A stretch of DNA of 64,000 nt from JACDAN01 sp963721345 (GTDB taxonomy: Bacteria > Actinomycetota > Thermoleophilia > Gaiellales > Gaiellaceae). Both the position numbers and the translations under genes were made by a program. This document shows, piece by piece, positions 1 through 8,357 of the stretch (within the stretch, counting starts at the first letter, position 1; each line of letters begins with the position of its first letter). The DNA is taken from contig CAVRIT010000001.1 of NCBI GenBank assembly GCA_963721345.1, positions 2,170,001-2,234,000 of the forward strand, given 5' to 3'. The notes below the pieces were generated by a model that saw only the letters and a list, made by a program, of their open reading frames with translations, did not search any database and had not been told where the DNA came from.

Positions 1-468
1 GAAGAACCCGAGGTCGATGTAGACGCGCTGGTCGCGCGGGCAGTAGAAGGGGCCGACCTGCGAGCTGGCGAAGCCGCAGGCCGTCTGCACCTGGTCGGTG
101 AAGAACACCGTGTTGGCGTACCGGTACTGCTCGTTGCTGCGCTGGAAGACGCCGTTCCAGAACTGCTGGGTGCTGTTCACGACTCCCACGATCCGGCAGT
201 CCTGGCGCGTATTCGCGTCCTCGCCGGTCTGGCACGCCTGGGAGACCTCGCCCGGCGTGTCGCCGCGACCGACTTGCTGGTCCTCGAGCGGTGCGAGCTG
301 CCCGAGCCCCTCGCCGCCTGAGAGGAGCGTGAAGAGGAGAAAGACGACGATCCCTGCGATACCGAGCCCGCCACCGCCGACCGCGAGCCCGCCCGGCCCG
401 CCCATGCGGCGGCCACGGACGTCGGTTACCTGATCCGGATCGAGTCGAGCTCCACGACGAAAGCGCAC
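1..468 (-). CDS. YpfJ-like neutral zinc metallopeptidase, 5' part
   Basis: This is the N-terminal 156 codons of a membrane-anchored protein; the rest lies beyond the window edge. The GTG start at 468 is followed by a short basic stretch (RFRRGARLD), then a Gly-rich segment and one membrane helix at about residues 27-50. The exported part contains QACQTGEDANTRQDCRIVG, NSTQQFWNGVF and FYCPRDQRVYIDLGFF, which I recognise from the YpfJ/KPN_02809 family of putative neutral zinc metallopeptidases. The HExxH zinc motif of that family would come after the truncation, so catalysis cannot be checked here. The start is chosen because the basic N-terminus and helix follow directly; no strong ribosome binding site is visible. 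Confidence 0.75.
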   Translation of the reverse strand, partial: MRFRRGARLDPDQVTDVRGRRMGGPGGLAVGGGGLGIAGIVVFLLFTLLSGGEGLGQLAPLEDQQVGRGDTPGEVSQACQTGEDANTRQDCRIVGVVNSTQQFWNGVFQRSNEQYRYANTVFFTDQVQTACGFASSQVGPFYCPRDQRVYIDLGFF

Positions 469-599
469 GTCCGCTCTCTTACCAGACAGCCGCAGGTTCT
501 AACCGTGTTGGCCAGCTGAGATCGCGCCGCCGGAGGCCGGCTCAGCCGGCCGGGAGGCTCGCTAAAGCTCTGTCTCGCCGAGCGGTAAAGAAGGGGGCC

Positions 600-626
600 C
601 ATGGGGGAAACATGGTTTCCCCCATG
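600..626 (-). terminator. Perfect 11-bp hairpin downstream of tRNA-Ser
   Basis: CATGGGGGAAA (600-610) and TTTCCCCCATG (616-626) form a perfect 11-bp stem with a 5-nt loop. It lies directly after the 3' end of the minus-strand tRNA-Ser and is followed on that strand by a pyrimidine-rich CCCCCTTCTTT. It probably ends tRNA transcription, although the T tract is weak. Confidence 0.5.
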
Positions 627-631
627 CCCTT

Positions 632-720
632 CGGCGGGGGTGGGATTCGAACCCACGGGCCACCTTCCGGCAGCCAGCAGTTTTCAAGACTGCCCCGTTC
701 GTCCGCTCCGGCACCCCGCC
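632..720 (-). tRNA. tRNA-Ser(UGA)
   Basis: An 89-nt cloverleaf reads on the minus strand. The acceptor stem GGCGGGG/CCCCGCC has discriminator G at 632. The anticodon stem GCAGT/ACTGC holds loop CTTGAAA with anticodon TGA at 684-686. The long variable arm is typical of serine tRNAs, and the T stem is GTGGG/CCCAC around TTCGAAT. CCA is not encoded. Confidence 0.97.
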
Positions 721-812
721 TAGCCTCAGCGTAGCGCTGTGGACAGATCGTCACGCTTTCGCGTCAATTGCGTGCGCGCTTCGTGCGTGGACCTGGTCCC
801 GTTACCGAAGTG

Positions 813-2009
813 TCACGACGGTGTGACCCGTTCGGGCGCGCCGAACTCCCGGAGCGCGTCGGGAACCTCGCCGCCGAAGTTCTCCAGGATCGCGAGCAGC
901 CACCGGTCCGTCACCGCCGTGCCGTTCAGCGTGTGCACGAACTCCGTGCCGCTGCCCGCCCGGTAGCGGACGCCCAGCCGGCGGGCCTGGAAGTCCGTCG
1001 TGTTCGACGCAGAGGTGATCTCGCGGTAGCGGCCCTGGGACGGAAACCACGCCTCGATGTCGTAGCGCTTCGCCGCTGCGGCGCTCAGCTCCCCCGCGGC
1101 GATGTTGAGCACGCGGTACGGCAGCCCGATCTCCTGCGCGAGCCGCTCCTCGATTGCGAGCAGCCGCTCGAGCTCGTCCCATGACTCGCCCGGCAGGACG
1201 TACGCGAACATCTCGACCTTGTTGAACTGATGGACGCGGAACATGCCGCGGGTGTCACGGCCCGCCGCACCCGCCTCCCGCCGGAAGTTGGCCGAGAAGG
1301 CCGTGTAGTGGAGCGGCAGCTCGTCCGTCTCGAGGATCTCGCCCATGTGCAGGCCGGCCAGCGCCACCTCGGACGTGCCTGTCAGGTACAGGCCGTCGTC
1401 ACCGATCTCGTAGTACTCGTTCTTCTCCGCCGGGAAGAACCCCGTGCCGTACATCGCCTCCTCGCGGACGAGCACCGGCGGGATCACGGGCGTGAAGCCC
1501 TCGGCGACGAGCCGTTCGAGCGCCCAGCGGTAGAGCGCGAGAGCGACCCGGGCCGTGTCCCCGACGATGTACCCGAAGCGCGAGCCCGAGAGGCGCGCCG
1601 CGCGCTCCATGTCGAACCGGCCGAGCTCGATGTGCTCCGGGCCGCTTTCCCGCCCCTCGCCGACGCGGCGTTCCTCCCGCGCGTCCTCCTCGGTGTTCCC
1701 GTCCGGAACGGACTCGTGCGGCGGGTTCGGCACCTGCTGCAGCAGCTCGTCGCGCCGCGTTTCCGCGGCGGCGAGCTCATCCTCCAGGCGCCTCAGCTCC
1801 TCCTTCACGCCCTTCAGCTCCTCGACCTGCTCCGGGGTCGGCTTGCCCTTGAGCTTCTGCCGGCCGCGCAGCTCGTCCACCTGCGGGACGAGCTCGCGCC
1901 AACGCTCGTCCGCGGCGAGCAGCTCGTCGAAGGCGTCAGCGGCGCCCTTGCGCGCGACTTCCGACCGGAACCGGTCCGGGTCGTTCCGCGCCGCTCGGAG
2001 GTCGATCAA
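813..2009 (-). CDS. serS: Seryl-tRNA synthetase
   Basis: Cytoplasmic enzyme that charges tRNA-Ser with serine. The 398 residues are slightly short for the family (about 420-430). A long-helix tRNA-binding arm occupies about residues 28-105. The class II core follows, with the TGTSEVALA serine-site loop at 210-218, motif 2 around FRREAG (242-247) with RGMFRVHQFNKVEMF, and motif 3 near GTAVTDRWLLAILENF. The TTG start at 2009 overlaps the stop of the upstream cytochrome gene as TTGA and begins with the usual family opening IDLRAARNDP. Longer reading upstream in this frame is an overlap with the cytochrome gene and is not used. tRNA-Ser lies just downstream, so a serine tRNA and its synthetase sit side by side. 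Confidence 0.97.
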   Translation of the reverse strand: MIDLRAARNDPDRFRSEVARKGAADAFDELLAADERWRELVPQVDELRGRQKLKGKPTPEQVEELKGVKEELRRLEDELAAAETRRDELLQQVPNPPHESVPDGNTEEDAREERRVGEGRESGPEHIELGRFDMERAARLSGSRFGYIVGDTARVALALYRWALERLVAEGFTPVIPPVLVREEAMYGTGFFPAEKNEYYEIGDDGLYLTGTSEVALAGLHMGEILETDELPLHYTAFSANFRREAGAAGRDTRGMFRVHQFNKVEMFAYVLPGESWDELERLLAIEERLAQEIGLPYRVLNIAAGELSAAAAKRYDIEAWFPSQGRYREITSASNTTDFQARRLGVRYRAGSGTEFVHTLNGTAVTDRWLLAILENFGGEVPDALREFGAPERVTPS

Positions 2010-2419
2010 CTTCCGGCTGTGATGAAGGCGGCCAGGTCCGCGAGCTCCTTCGGCGTGCCGTCGAAGGGCGGCATGATCGGCTGGTAGCCGTCGACCACGA
2101 ACGCGTTCGGATTCTCGATCGACTCGAGGACGTACTCCGGGAGCGGCTTCCCAGCCGCCTCCGCATGTGCTCCGACCTCGGCGAGGTTCGGGCCGACCGT
2201 CGCGTCCGTGCCGGCGGGCTCGAAGGCGTGGCACCCGCCGCAGCCGCTCTCGGCGAAGATGGCCTTGCCTGCCTCGGGATCCCCTTGCGCGGCCGGCTGC
2301 GGCGTGGGGGCGGCCGGCGGCGTGCCCTCGACGGTTTCGGGTGACGGCGAGACGGTCTCCTCGCCGCCACAGCCTGCGGCGAGCGCTCCGAGCACGGCGA
2401 TCAGAGCCAGGCGGCGCAC
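2006..2419 (-). CDS. Cytochrome c family lipoprotein
   Basis: A 137-residue exported lipoprotein with one haem-c site. The N-terminus carries a signal sequence ending in the lipobox LAAGC, with the lipidated Cys at about residue 17. A Pro/Thr-rich linker leads to a haem-binding CGGCH (60-64), and the C-terminal half has MPPF, whose Met is a plausible sixth haem ligand. It is therefore likely a membrane-tethered mono-haem electron carrier on the outer face of the membrane; the partner is unknown. The GTG start at 2419 is chosen because the signal peptide begins there. The gene ends in a 4-nt TTGA overlap with serS, suggesting translational coupling of two unrelated functions. Confidence 0.82.
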   Translation of the reverse strand: MRRLALIAVLGALAAGCGGEETVSPSPETVEGTPPAAPTPQPAAQGDPEAGKAIFAESGCGGCHAFEPAGTDATVGPNLAEVGAHAEAAGKPLPEYVLESIENPNAFVVDGYQPIMPPFDGTPKELADLAAFITAGS

Positions 2420-2469
2420 GGGCGGCAGTCTATTCAACGAACGAACCCGGCACACTAGGCCCGCACACC

Positions 2470-4089
2470 ATGACCGCCGCCATCTCGCGCATCGTCGCGC
2501 CGCGCCGCGAGGCCCTCCTCGCCGGGGGGATTGCCTGCATCGGTGCGGCACTTCTCATCGCCCTCACGCCGCCGACGGGCGATGCCCCGGCGCACCTGTA
2601 TCGCACGCTGCTCGTCCGCGAGGGCGTCCTCGTCTGGGACAACCTTTGGTACGGCGGGCACTACCCGCTCGCCTCGTACAGCCTCCTCTACTACCTCCCC
2701 GCGGCGCTCGTCGGGAACCTGCCGCTCGTCTTCGCCGCAGTCGTCCTGTCGGCCGCGCTCTTTGCGTCGCTGGTCGAGCGGGAGTGGGGCGTCGCGGGCC
2801 ACTGGCCGGCCCGCGCCTTCGCCGTGCTCGCGGCGGGGCCGATCTTCGTGGGCACCTACAGCTACGCGCTCGGCCTCGCGGCGGGGCTCGGTGCGCTCGT
2901 CGCCCTCCAGCGGGGCCGCCGGTGGCTGGCCGCCGCCGCTGCGGCGCTGACGCTCGGCTTCAGCCCGCTCGCCTTCGTCTTCCTCTGCCTGATGCTCCTC
3001 GCGCTTCTGCTCGTGCGGCGGGGAGCGAGGAACAGGCTCGTCGTCGGTGTCGCGATCACGACGATGGCCGCGCTGCAGCTCGCGCTGCTCGTCTTCTTCC
3101 CGAGCAGCGGCCCCTACCCGTTCCGCCTGCTGGAGCTCGGCGCCGTGCTGGCCGTCAGCTGTCTGGGCGCAGCGCTCGCCTGGCGTTCGCGCCGTGGTGC
3201 GCCGCTCGCCGCGTTCTTCCTCGTCTGGGGTGGAGCGAGCATCCTGATGTTCCTCGTCGCGACGCCGGTAGGGGAGAACCTCACGCGACTGCGCTCGCTC
3301 GTCTTCCCGCTGATGCTGTTGACGGCGTTCGTCGCGCGGTTCCAGCCGCGATGGCTCGCGGTCCTCGCGCTCTCGGCAGCCCTGACCTACAACGTCGCGC
3401 CCTTCGTGGCGCCGCTGCTGGAGCGGACCGACGTCCGCCCGGCGGAGCGCGCCTTCTGGGCGCCGGGGATCGACTTCCTGGCGGAGCGGTCCGGGCCCGG
3501 CTACCGCGTCGAGGTCGTGCCGACCTTCGACCACTGGGAGGCGTACTGGCTCCCGCGCGCCGGGATCCCGATCGCGCGTGGGTGGTACCGCCAGATCGAC
3601 ATCGCACGCAACGAGCTCTTCTACGAGCGCCCGCTCGCGGCTGTGGCCTACCGGGACTGGCTCCGCGGCATGGGCGTCCGGTTCGTCGTGCTACCGGAGA
3701 CCCGGCTTGGCCAGAAGGGCGAGGAGCGTGAGGCGCGGCTCCTGCGCTCGGGTCGTTCCGGGCTGGCGAGGGTCTTCGGCGACGGAAACGTGACGATCTA
3801 CGAGCTGCCGCGGCCTGCAGGGATCATTGCCGGCCCAGCCTCGCCGAGGATCACGCGCTTCACGCACTCGCGCGTCGAGGGCACGCTGCCTGCCGCAGGC
3901 TCCTACCTGCTCAAGGTGCGGTACACGCGCTACTGGCGGGTGCGCGCCGGCGCGGTCTGCGTGGAGCGCGCGTCCGGCGGGATGACTCGACTCACGGCGA
4001 CGAGGCCGGGACGCTTCGCGCTCTCGGTTCCTGGGCGGCCGGCCTCGCTCGTTCGCCTGCTGGTCGGGCGACCCCAGGCGCGGTGCTGA
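2470..4089 (+). CDS. Polytopic membrane protein, possible PTPS-related/GT-C-like
   Basis: A 539-residue protein with about ten hydrophobic segments in its first 330 residues, then a roughly 200-residue soluble C-terminal part. Loop 1 contains GDAPAHLYRTLLVREG followed by NLWYGGHYPLASYS, reminiscent of the large GT-C-like or 6-pyruvoyl-tetrahydropterin-synthase-related membrane families in which an acidic first loop is conserved. I do not recognise a catalytic motif with certainty. The ATG at 2470 lies 50 bp from the divergent cytochrome gene, so the two probably share a promoter region. Its 3' end overlaps the convergent gene by 98 bp. Confidence 0.7.
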   Translation: MTAAISRIVAPRREALLAGGIACIGAALLIALTPPTGDAPAHLYRTLLVREGVLVWDNLWYGGHYPLASYSLLYYLPAALVGNLPLVFAAVVLSAALFASLVEREWGVAGHWPARAFAVLAAGPIFVGTYSYALGLAAGLGALVALQRGRRWLAAAAAALTLGFSPLAFVFLCLMLLALLLVRRGARNRLVVGVAITTMAALQLALLVFFPSSGPYPFRLLELGAVLAVSCLGAALAWRSRRGAPLAAFFLVWGGASILMFLVATPVGENLTRLRSLVFPLMLLTAFVARFQPRWLAVLALSAALTYNVAPFVAPLLERTDVRPAERAFWAPGIDFLAERSGPGYRVEVVPTFDHWEAYWLPRAGIPIARGWYRQIDIARNELFYERPLAAVAYRDWLRGMGVRFVVLPETRLGQKGEEREARLLRSGRSGLARVFGDGNVTIYELPRPAGIIAGPASPRITRFTHSRVEGTLPAAGSYLLKVRYTRYWRVRAGAVCVERASGGMTRLTATRPGRFALSVPGRPASLVRLLVGRPQARC

Positions 4090-5509
4090 GCGCCAGGTAG
4101 CCGGCGAGCCCGGCGACGACCACGTCGTTCGGCGAGTCGTTGACGACGAGCGAGACGCCGATTGCCGCGAGGTAGGCGAGCAGGAGCGGCCGTCGTTCGC
4201 GGAGCGCGAGCAGGGCGAGCGCGAGGATCCCACCGAAGACGAGCAGCGCGACGCCCCAGCTGTCGGTGGCACGGAGCCACGACAGCTCGAGCCGGCGCGA
4301 GAGGTCTTCGGCCAGACCGGAGGGACCGTCTCCGAGCGCGTCCGTGACGTGGCTCTCGCCTCCCGCCGCGAGCGCGACGGCGAGCACGGCGAGAACACCG
4401 GCTCCGACCAGGACCGTGCCTTTGGACAGCCACCCTTCGAGCCAGAGAAGGACCGCGAACCCGACGAGCAGAACCACCGCGCCGCCACCGTCGGCTCCGA
4501 ACTGGCTGCCACCGACGGTGACGAGCGAGAGGGCGGCGACCGCGCCGAACGCCCAGATCCCGAACCGCCGGCCGAGGATCGAAGCGCCGGCCAGCGCAGG
4601 GACGAGCAGGAGCGTCGCGAGGAGGTTCGACAGGCCGTAGAAGCGCCCGTTCTGAGTCGGGCCGAGCGGCGAGAGCGCAACCCAGCGCTCGTCCACCCCC
4701 ATCGCGATGAGGTAGGCCGCGAGGACGCCGACGCAGAGGAATCCCTGGGCCGTCGGCCCGAGCATCGCGATCAGCCCGGCGCCGACCGCCAGGAGCAGGA
4801 GGAAGAAGAAACTCGAGGCGTGCGTGTACCCCGCCATTCCGAGCAGGAGGTTTCCGAGCAGCACGGCGGCGACCGCCGTCAGCACGCCCCGTCGCCAGAA
4901 CGCGGCGAAGAACGCGATCAGCGCGAGGGAGACGAGCAGGTAGGGGGTCTTTGCGTCGCGATGCGTGCTGATCTCGCTGTCGAGGTTGTAGGCCGCCAGC
5001 ACCGCGTTTTCCGACGGCGTCGACCCGAGCTTTCCGTCGCGCCCCAGCGCCGTGGGAGCGACGTCGGCGATCGAGACGAGACCGGGGATGCGTGTCGAAT
5101 CCGAGGTCAAGAGTCCTCGGTAACCAGGAGCGATGACCGCGATCGCGTACCGGCGATCGTTCGGCCGCGTTCCCGACGAGGGAAGGCTGAGCGCGATCGT
5201 CGGGCCGTCCTCCTTGTAGGGGCCGAACGCCGGTTCCCCGATCAGCGCGTCGCCGGGCGGCTGGTCGCCGAGCAGCGAGTTGCGCACCGCACCGCCCCTG
5301 AGCGCGGCCAGCGCACGCTCTCGGCTCGTCTCGGGTCCCGCGTCCGGAACGAGGATGCCGATGGCACCCACCTTCGACAGCTGCTCGAGTGCGCCGAAGT
5401 TGGGCTCGCCGCGGTGCGTCGGCACCACGACCACCCGCATGGGTGCGGCGTCGGCGGCACCTGCGAAGCACGCGGTCAACATGATCCCCAGAGCTACGAT
5501 TCGCGCCAT
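3992..5509 (-). CDS. Exported/multi-spanning membrane protein of unknown function
   Basis: A 505-residue protein. A signal-like N-terminus ending AAMRV-type (LTACFAGAADAAP) precedes an external domain of about 180 residues, which contains PGLVSIADVAPTAL, a phrase also seen in alkaline-phosphatase-superfamily-like proteins but without catalytic residues that I can identify. About ten membrane helices follow, with a short Arg-rich tail. The ATG at 5507-5509 overlaps the start codon of divergent htpX inside CCATGG; an internal ATG nearby at about 5483 is an alternative. The last 98 bp overlap the convergent gene. No function can be assigned. Confidence 0.65.
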   Translation of the reverse strand: MARIVALGIMLTACFAGAADAAPMRVVVVPTHRGEPNFGALEQLSKVGAIGILVPDAGPETSRERALAALRGGAVRNSLLGDQPPGDALIGEPAFGPYKEDGPTIALSLPSSGTRPNDRRYAIAVIAPGYRGLLTSDSTRIPGLVSIADVAPTALGRDGKLGSTPSENAVLAAYNLDSEISTHRDAKTPYLLVSLALIAFFAAFWRRGVLTAVAAVLLGNLLLGMAGYTHASSFFFLLLLAVGAGLIAMLGPTAQGFLCVGVLAAYLIAMGVDERWVALSPLGPTQNGRFYGLSNLLATLLLVPALAGASILGRRFGIWAFGAVAALSLVTVGGSQFGADGGGAVVLLVGFAVLLWLEGWLSKGTVLVGAGVLAVLAVALAAGGESHVTDALGDGPSGLAEDLSRRLELSWLRATDSWGVALLVFGGILALALLALRERRPLLLAYLAAIGVSLVVNDSPNDVVVAGLAGYLALSTAPGVARPAGERARPAAQEPRARSVPASSP

Positions 5510-6416
5510 GGAACGCAAAGCGTACGGTCGCGATTTTGGACTTTCGGCGCGCATGGGCCTGACCATGTTCCTGCTCGGGCTGCTGTACGTCGCCTTCTTC
5601 GTCGTCCTGATCAGCGTGATCGACGCGCCCTTCATCGTGATCGTCGGGATCCTGGCGGTGCTCGCGTTCGTCCAGTACTACACGTCCGACAAGATCGCGC
5701 TGCGGGCCTCAGGCGCCAAGATCGTCGAGCGCGACCAGGCGCCTGAGCTCCACGACATGGTCGAGCGGCTCTGCGCGATGGCCGACCTGCCGAAGCCACG
5801 GCTCGCCGTCGTGCCGACCGACGTCCCGAACGCGTTCGCCACGGGACGAAATCCGAAGAACTCGGTCGTCGCCGTCACAGAAGGTCTCTGGCACCGCCTG
5901 AGCAAGCCCGAGATCGAGGGCGTGCTCGCCCACGAGCTCTCGCACATCGGCAATCGCGACGTGGCGATCATGACGGTCTCGAGCTTCTTCGCGATGGTCG
6001 CCGCGATGCTGATGCGGTTCGGGATGTACGCCGGGATGTTCGGCGGCAACCGCCGCGACAGCGGACCGCCCGTCTGGCTGATCATGTTCGTCGTCTCGCT
6101 GATCACCTACGTGATCAGCTACGTGCTGATCCTGATGATCTCGCGCTATCGCGAGTACGCGGCCGACCGCGGCGCGGCGGCGATCACCGGCGCCCCGGAG
6201 AACCTGATGAGCGCTTTGCAGCGGATCGCGTCGGACATGGTCCGCATCCCGCAGCAGGATCTCCGTGAGGTGCAGGGGATGAACGCGTTCTTCATCGTCC
6301 CGACGAACGTCAAGAAGTCGTTCGGGGAGATGTTCATGACCCACCCGCCGCTCGAGAAGCGGCTCGCCCGTCTCGCCGAGATCTCCCGCGAGATGGGCCG
6401 GCCCGTCGACCTCTAA
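5508..6416 (+). CDS. htpX: HtpX-like membrane zinc metalloprotease
   Basis: A 302-residue integral membrane M48 protease that degrades damaged membrane proteins. Two N-terminal helices (about 15-55) precede the catalytic domain. The zinc motif HELSH is at 142-146 and the third ligand lies in SRYREYAADRGAA (Glu216, Asp220). Two more helices lie between these sites. The ATG at 5508 gives the family opening MERKAYGRDFGLSARMGLTM; no ribosome binding site is visible. It directly abuts the next gene (TAA then TTG), a PspAB homologue, which fits an envelope-stress operon. Confidence 0.95.
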   Translation: MERKAYGRDFGLSARMGLTMFLLGLLYVAFFVVLISVIDAPFIVIVGILAVLAFVQYYTSDKIALRASGAKIVERDQAPELHDMVERLCAMADLPKPRLAVVPTDVPNAFATGRNPKNSVVAVTEGLWHRLSKPEIEGVLAHELSHIGNRDVAIMTVSSFFAMVAAMLMRFGMYAGMFGGNRRDSGPPVWLIMFVVSLITYVISYVLILMISRYREYAADRGAAAITGAPENLMSALQRIASDMVRIPQQDLREVQGMNAFFIVPTNVKKSFGEMFMTHPPLEKRLARLAEISREMGRPVDL

Positions 6417-6986
6417 TTGGGCTTCCGAGATGCGCTCTTCGGCCGGCGCGGCCTGAAGAAGGCGCAGCGCGACGCGCTCTTCGCGCTCCCCGCCGCCGCG
6501 GTGACGATGGAGGTCGAGCTGGGGCTGAAGCCGGCGGGTATCGCGGCCGTGATCTTCAAGCCGCTCTCTGCGGGCGAATTCGTTCGCGCGGAAAACGAGC
6601 TGCAGGAGCTGCTCGAGGTCGCGGGACGCGAATCGGGCTCTCGCATCCGGCGCACCAGCGACTCGTACGGCTACGAGTGGCTGATCGTCGAGGACGAACA
6701 CTTCGAAGACCTCGTGACGACCGTCCACCTCGTCGGGTCGGAGCTCGCCGCGCGCGGGTTCGGCGAGCAGCTGCTGGCCGCGGCCTTCAGGTTCGACGGC
6801 GGCAAGCATCCGGTGATCTGGATCTACGGCTACAAGCGCGGCGCGTTCTGGCCGTTTGTCCCCATCGGGGAGGGTCAGGAGCGTGACAACGCCGAGGAGC
6901 TCGAGCTCAAGGCGAAGCTGGAAAAGGAGGTCCCGATCGAACAGGACCTTTCGCGTTGGTTCGGCCTTTTCGGTGCGCCTCTCTAG
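6417..6986 (+). CDS. pspAB: PspA-associated protein PspAB
   Basis: A 189-residue soluble protein starting MGFRDALFGRRGLKKAQRDALFAL in conceptual form, with a TTG start that touches the htpX stop codon. The pattern (short basic helix, EVELGLKPAGIAAVIFKP, ...SYGYEWLIVEDEHFEDLV, C-terminal QDLSRWFGLFG) matches the PspAB family found beside htpX in actinobacterial phage-shock clusters. Its biochemical role is not known; context suggests it modulates PspA or HtpX in the membrane stress response. pspA and pspAA lie just beyond the convergent junction at about 7 kb. Confidence 0.82.
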   Translation: MGFRDALFGRRGLKKAQRDALFALPAAAVTMEVELGLKPAGIAAVIFKPLSAGEFVRAENELQELLEVAGRESGSRIRRTSDSYGYEWLIVEDEHFEDLVTTVHLVGSELAARGFGEQLLAAAFRFDGGKHPVIWIYGYKRGAFWPFVPIGEGQERDNAEELELKAKLEKEVPIEQDLSRWFGLFGAPL

Positions 6987-7125
6987 CCAGGTCCGTCGCC
7001 AAGAATCTCACCGGTCGGGGCAAGCCACTGTGCGGTAACCGCGCGGCCCTTTCCCCAGCGCGCCGTCCCTTTGGGCCGGCGCGGCGGTGCCAGGCACCCG
7101 GACCTGGCTCGCGGCGACATGGCTC

Positions 7126-8070
7126 TCAGCCGCCGAACTCCGTCTCGCCGTCGTTGTACTCGAGTGCGTCGAGCCTCGCGATCAGGCCGACGCCGCGGAA
7201 GTTGATCTTGTTCGAGTGCGGGTAGTAGGCGATGTCGCTCGGGTCCTTCGTTCCGTAGACGAGCATCGCGCCGCCTTCGGGGCCGCCTTTGATGTGGTGC
7301 GAGATCCGAGTCGCCGGCGGCCTGGCGAGGACGTGGCCGGGCCGCAGCTCGTAGTGCTGGGTCTCCGCACCGTCCATCGCCGCCCTCGGGCTCGGAATGA
7401 GCTCGAGGAGAGCGGTGCCGTCGAGCATCACGAAGAACTCCTCCTCGACCGAATGGCAATGCGCCGGAACCGACGCCTTCTCAGGCTGGAGCGTTCGGTG
7501 GTGGAGGCCCGACCGGAGCGCGCCCCCCTCCGAGCCGACGATGCGGTCGCCCTCCGCGTCCCGTTCGAGCGTCTCCACGTTGACGATGTTCTCCGGCCGC
7601 TCCGCCGGCTCGCCGACCTCAGGCTCACCCGCAGCAGCCTCACGCTGCCACGGGCGGTCGCCGCCGCCCGCCTCGACCCACGACGGCCACAACCACGAGA
7701 CGCCGGCCCGGGGGAGATGCGGGGCACCGTCGCGCGAACGCTTGCCGAAGACGACGTATTCGAGCCCGTCCGGACCCGCGCGGAGCGTGTGCGCCTCCTC
7801 CATCGCCCGGTGCACGATGCAGTCCCCGGGGCCGATCTCGTAGACCTCGCCGTCCTGCCACGAGAGGCCGTCACCCCCGAGGACGTAGAAGATCTCCTCC
7901 TCCGTCCCCTCGACGTGCGCCGGCGTCGACCACTTGCCCGGGTCGACCTGGACACGGCTGACGCCGATGCCAACACTGCCCGCGGCTTGACCGAGGAGCT
8001 GCCAGCTGCCCGCGATGTGACCTTCGGCGCGGCGAACCGGCTCGACGTCGTCCCAGTGGACTACGCTCAC
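7126..8070 (-). CDS. Two-domain cupin protein
   Basis: A 314-residue soluble protein with two cupin barrels. The first contains HVEGTEEEIFYVLGGDG and IGPGDCIVHRAMEEAHTLRAG; the second contains HCHSVEEEFFVMLDGTA and LRPGHVLARPPATRISHHIKGG. Each has the His/Glu metal-ligand pattern of bicupins. The substrate is unknown. The GTG start at 8070 overlaps the pspAA stop as GTGA, so it is the third gene of a pspA-pspAA-cupin operon and is probably translated with them. Confidence 0.88.
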   Translation of the reverse strand: MSVVHWDDVEPVRRAEGHIAGSWQLLGQAAGSVGIGVSRVQVDPGKWSTPAHVEGTEEEIFYVLGGDGLSWQDGEVYEIGPGDCIVHRAMEEAHTLRAGPDGLEYVVFGKRSRDGAPHLPRAGVSWLWPSWVEAGGGDRPWQREAAAGEPEVGEPAERPENIVNVETLERDAEGDRIVGSEGGALRSGLHHRTLQPEKASVPAHCHSVEEEFFVMLDGTALLELIPSPRAAMDGAETQHYELRPGHVLARPPATRISHHIKGGPEGGAMLVYGTKDPSDIAYYPHSNKINFRGVGLIARLDALEYNDGETEFGG

Positions 8071-8357
8071 CGCGACGGCAGGTCCGGGATCAGCCCATCG
8101 TCGGAGAAGAGCTTGCGGGTCTCCTCGAGGGTCAGATCGCTCGGCGGGATGAACAGGTCGGACGCAGTGAGTTCCTCGTCCGGAAGCAGCCTGCCCCGAT
8201 CCCGCACCAGCTGCCACATCTGGTCGAGTACGTCGTCGAGCGCCGGCTCGTCTTCCTGGTCGAGCGCCGCCTGAGCCCGGTCGTCGAGCTCGTTCAGCTG
8301 CTCGCGCAGTCCGTCGTCGGCCTCGTACTGGCCTTCGTTCATCAGCCGGACGATCAC
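8067..8357 (-). CDS. pspAA: PspA-associated protein PspAA
   Basis: A 96-residue protein beginning VIVRLMNEGQYEADDGLREQ and continuing LNELDDRAQAALDQEDEPALDDVLDQM, the characteristic opening of PspAA. This family partners PspA in many actinobacteria and other phyla. The GTG start at 8357 overlaps the pspA stop (GTGA), and its own stop overlaps the cupin start in the same way, so the three genes form one translationally coupled unit. Confidence 0.9.
   Translation of the reverse strand: MIVRLMNEGQYEADDGLREQLNELDDRAQAALDQEDEPALDDVLDQMWQLVRDRGRLLPDEELTASDLFIPPSDLTLEETRKLFSDDGLIPDLPSR

Noticed and set aside
4349..5746. Long plus-strand frame of 465 codons antisense to the membrane protein
   Set aside because: Arg/Glu-rich shadow with no domain; the opposite strand has signal peptide and helices.
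7030..7100. Terminator between htpX-pspAB and the cupin gene
   Set aside because: GC-rich near-palindromes (GCGCGCCG...CGGCGCGG) exist but pairing is imperfect and no T run is visible.
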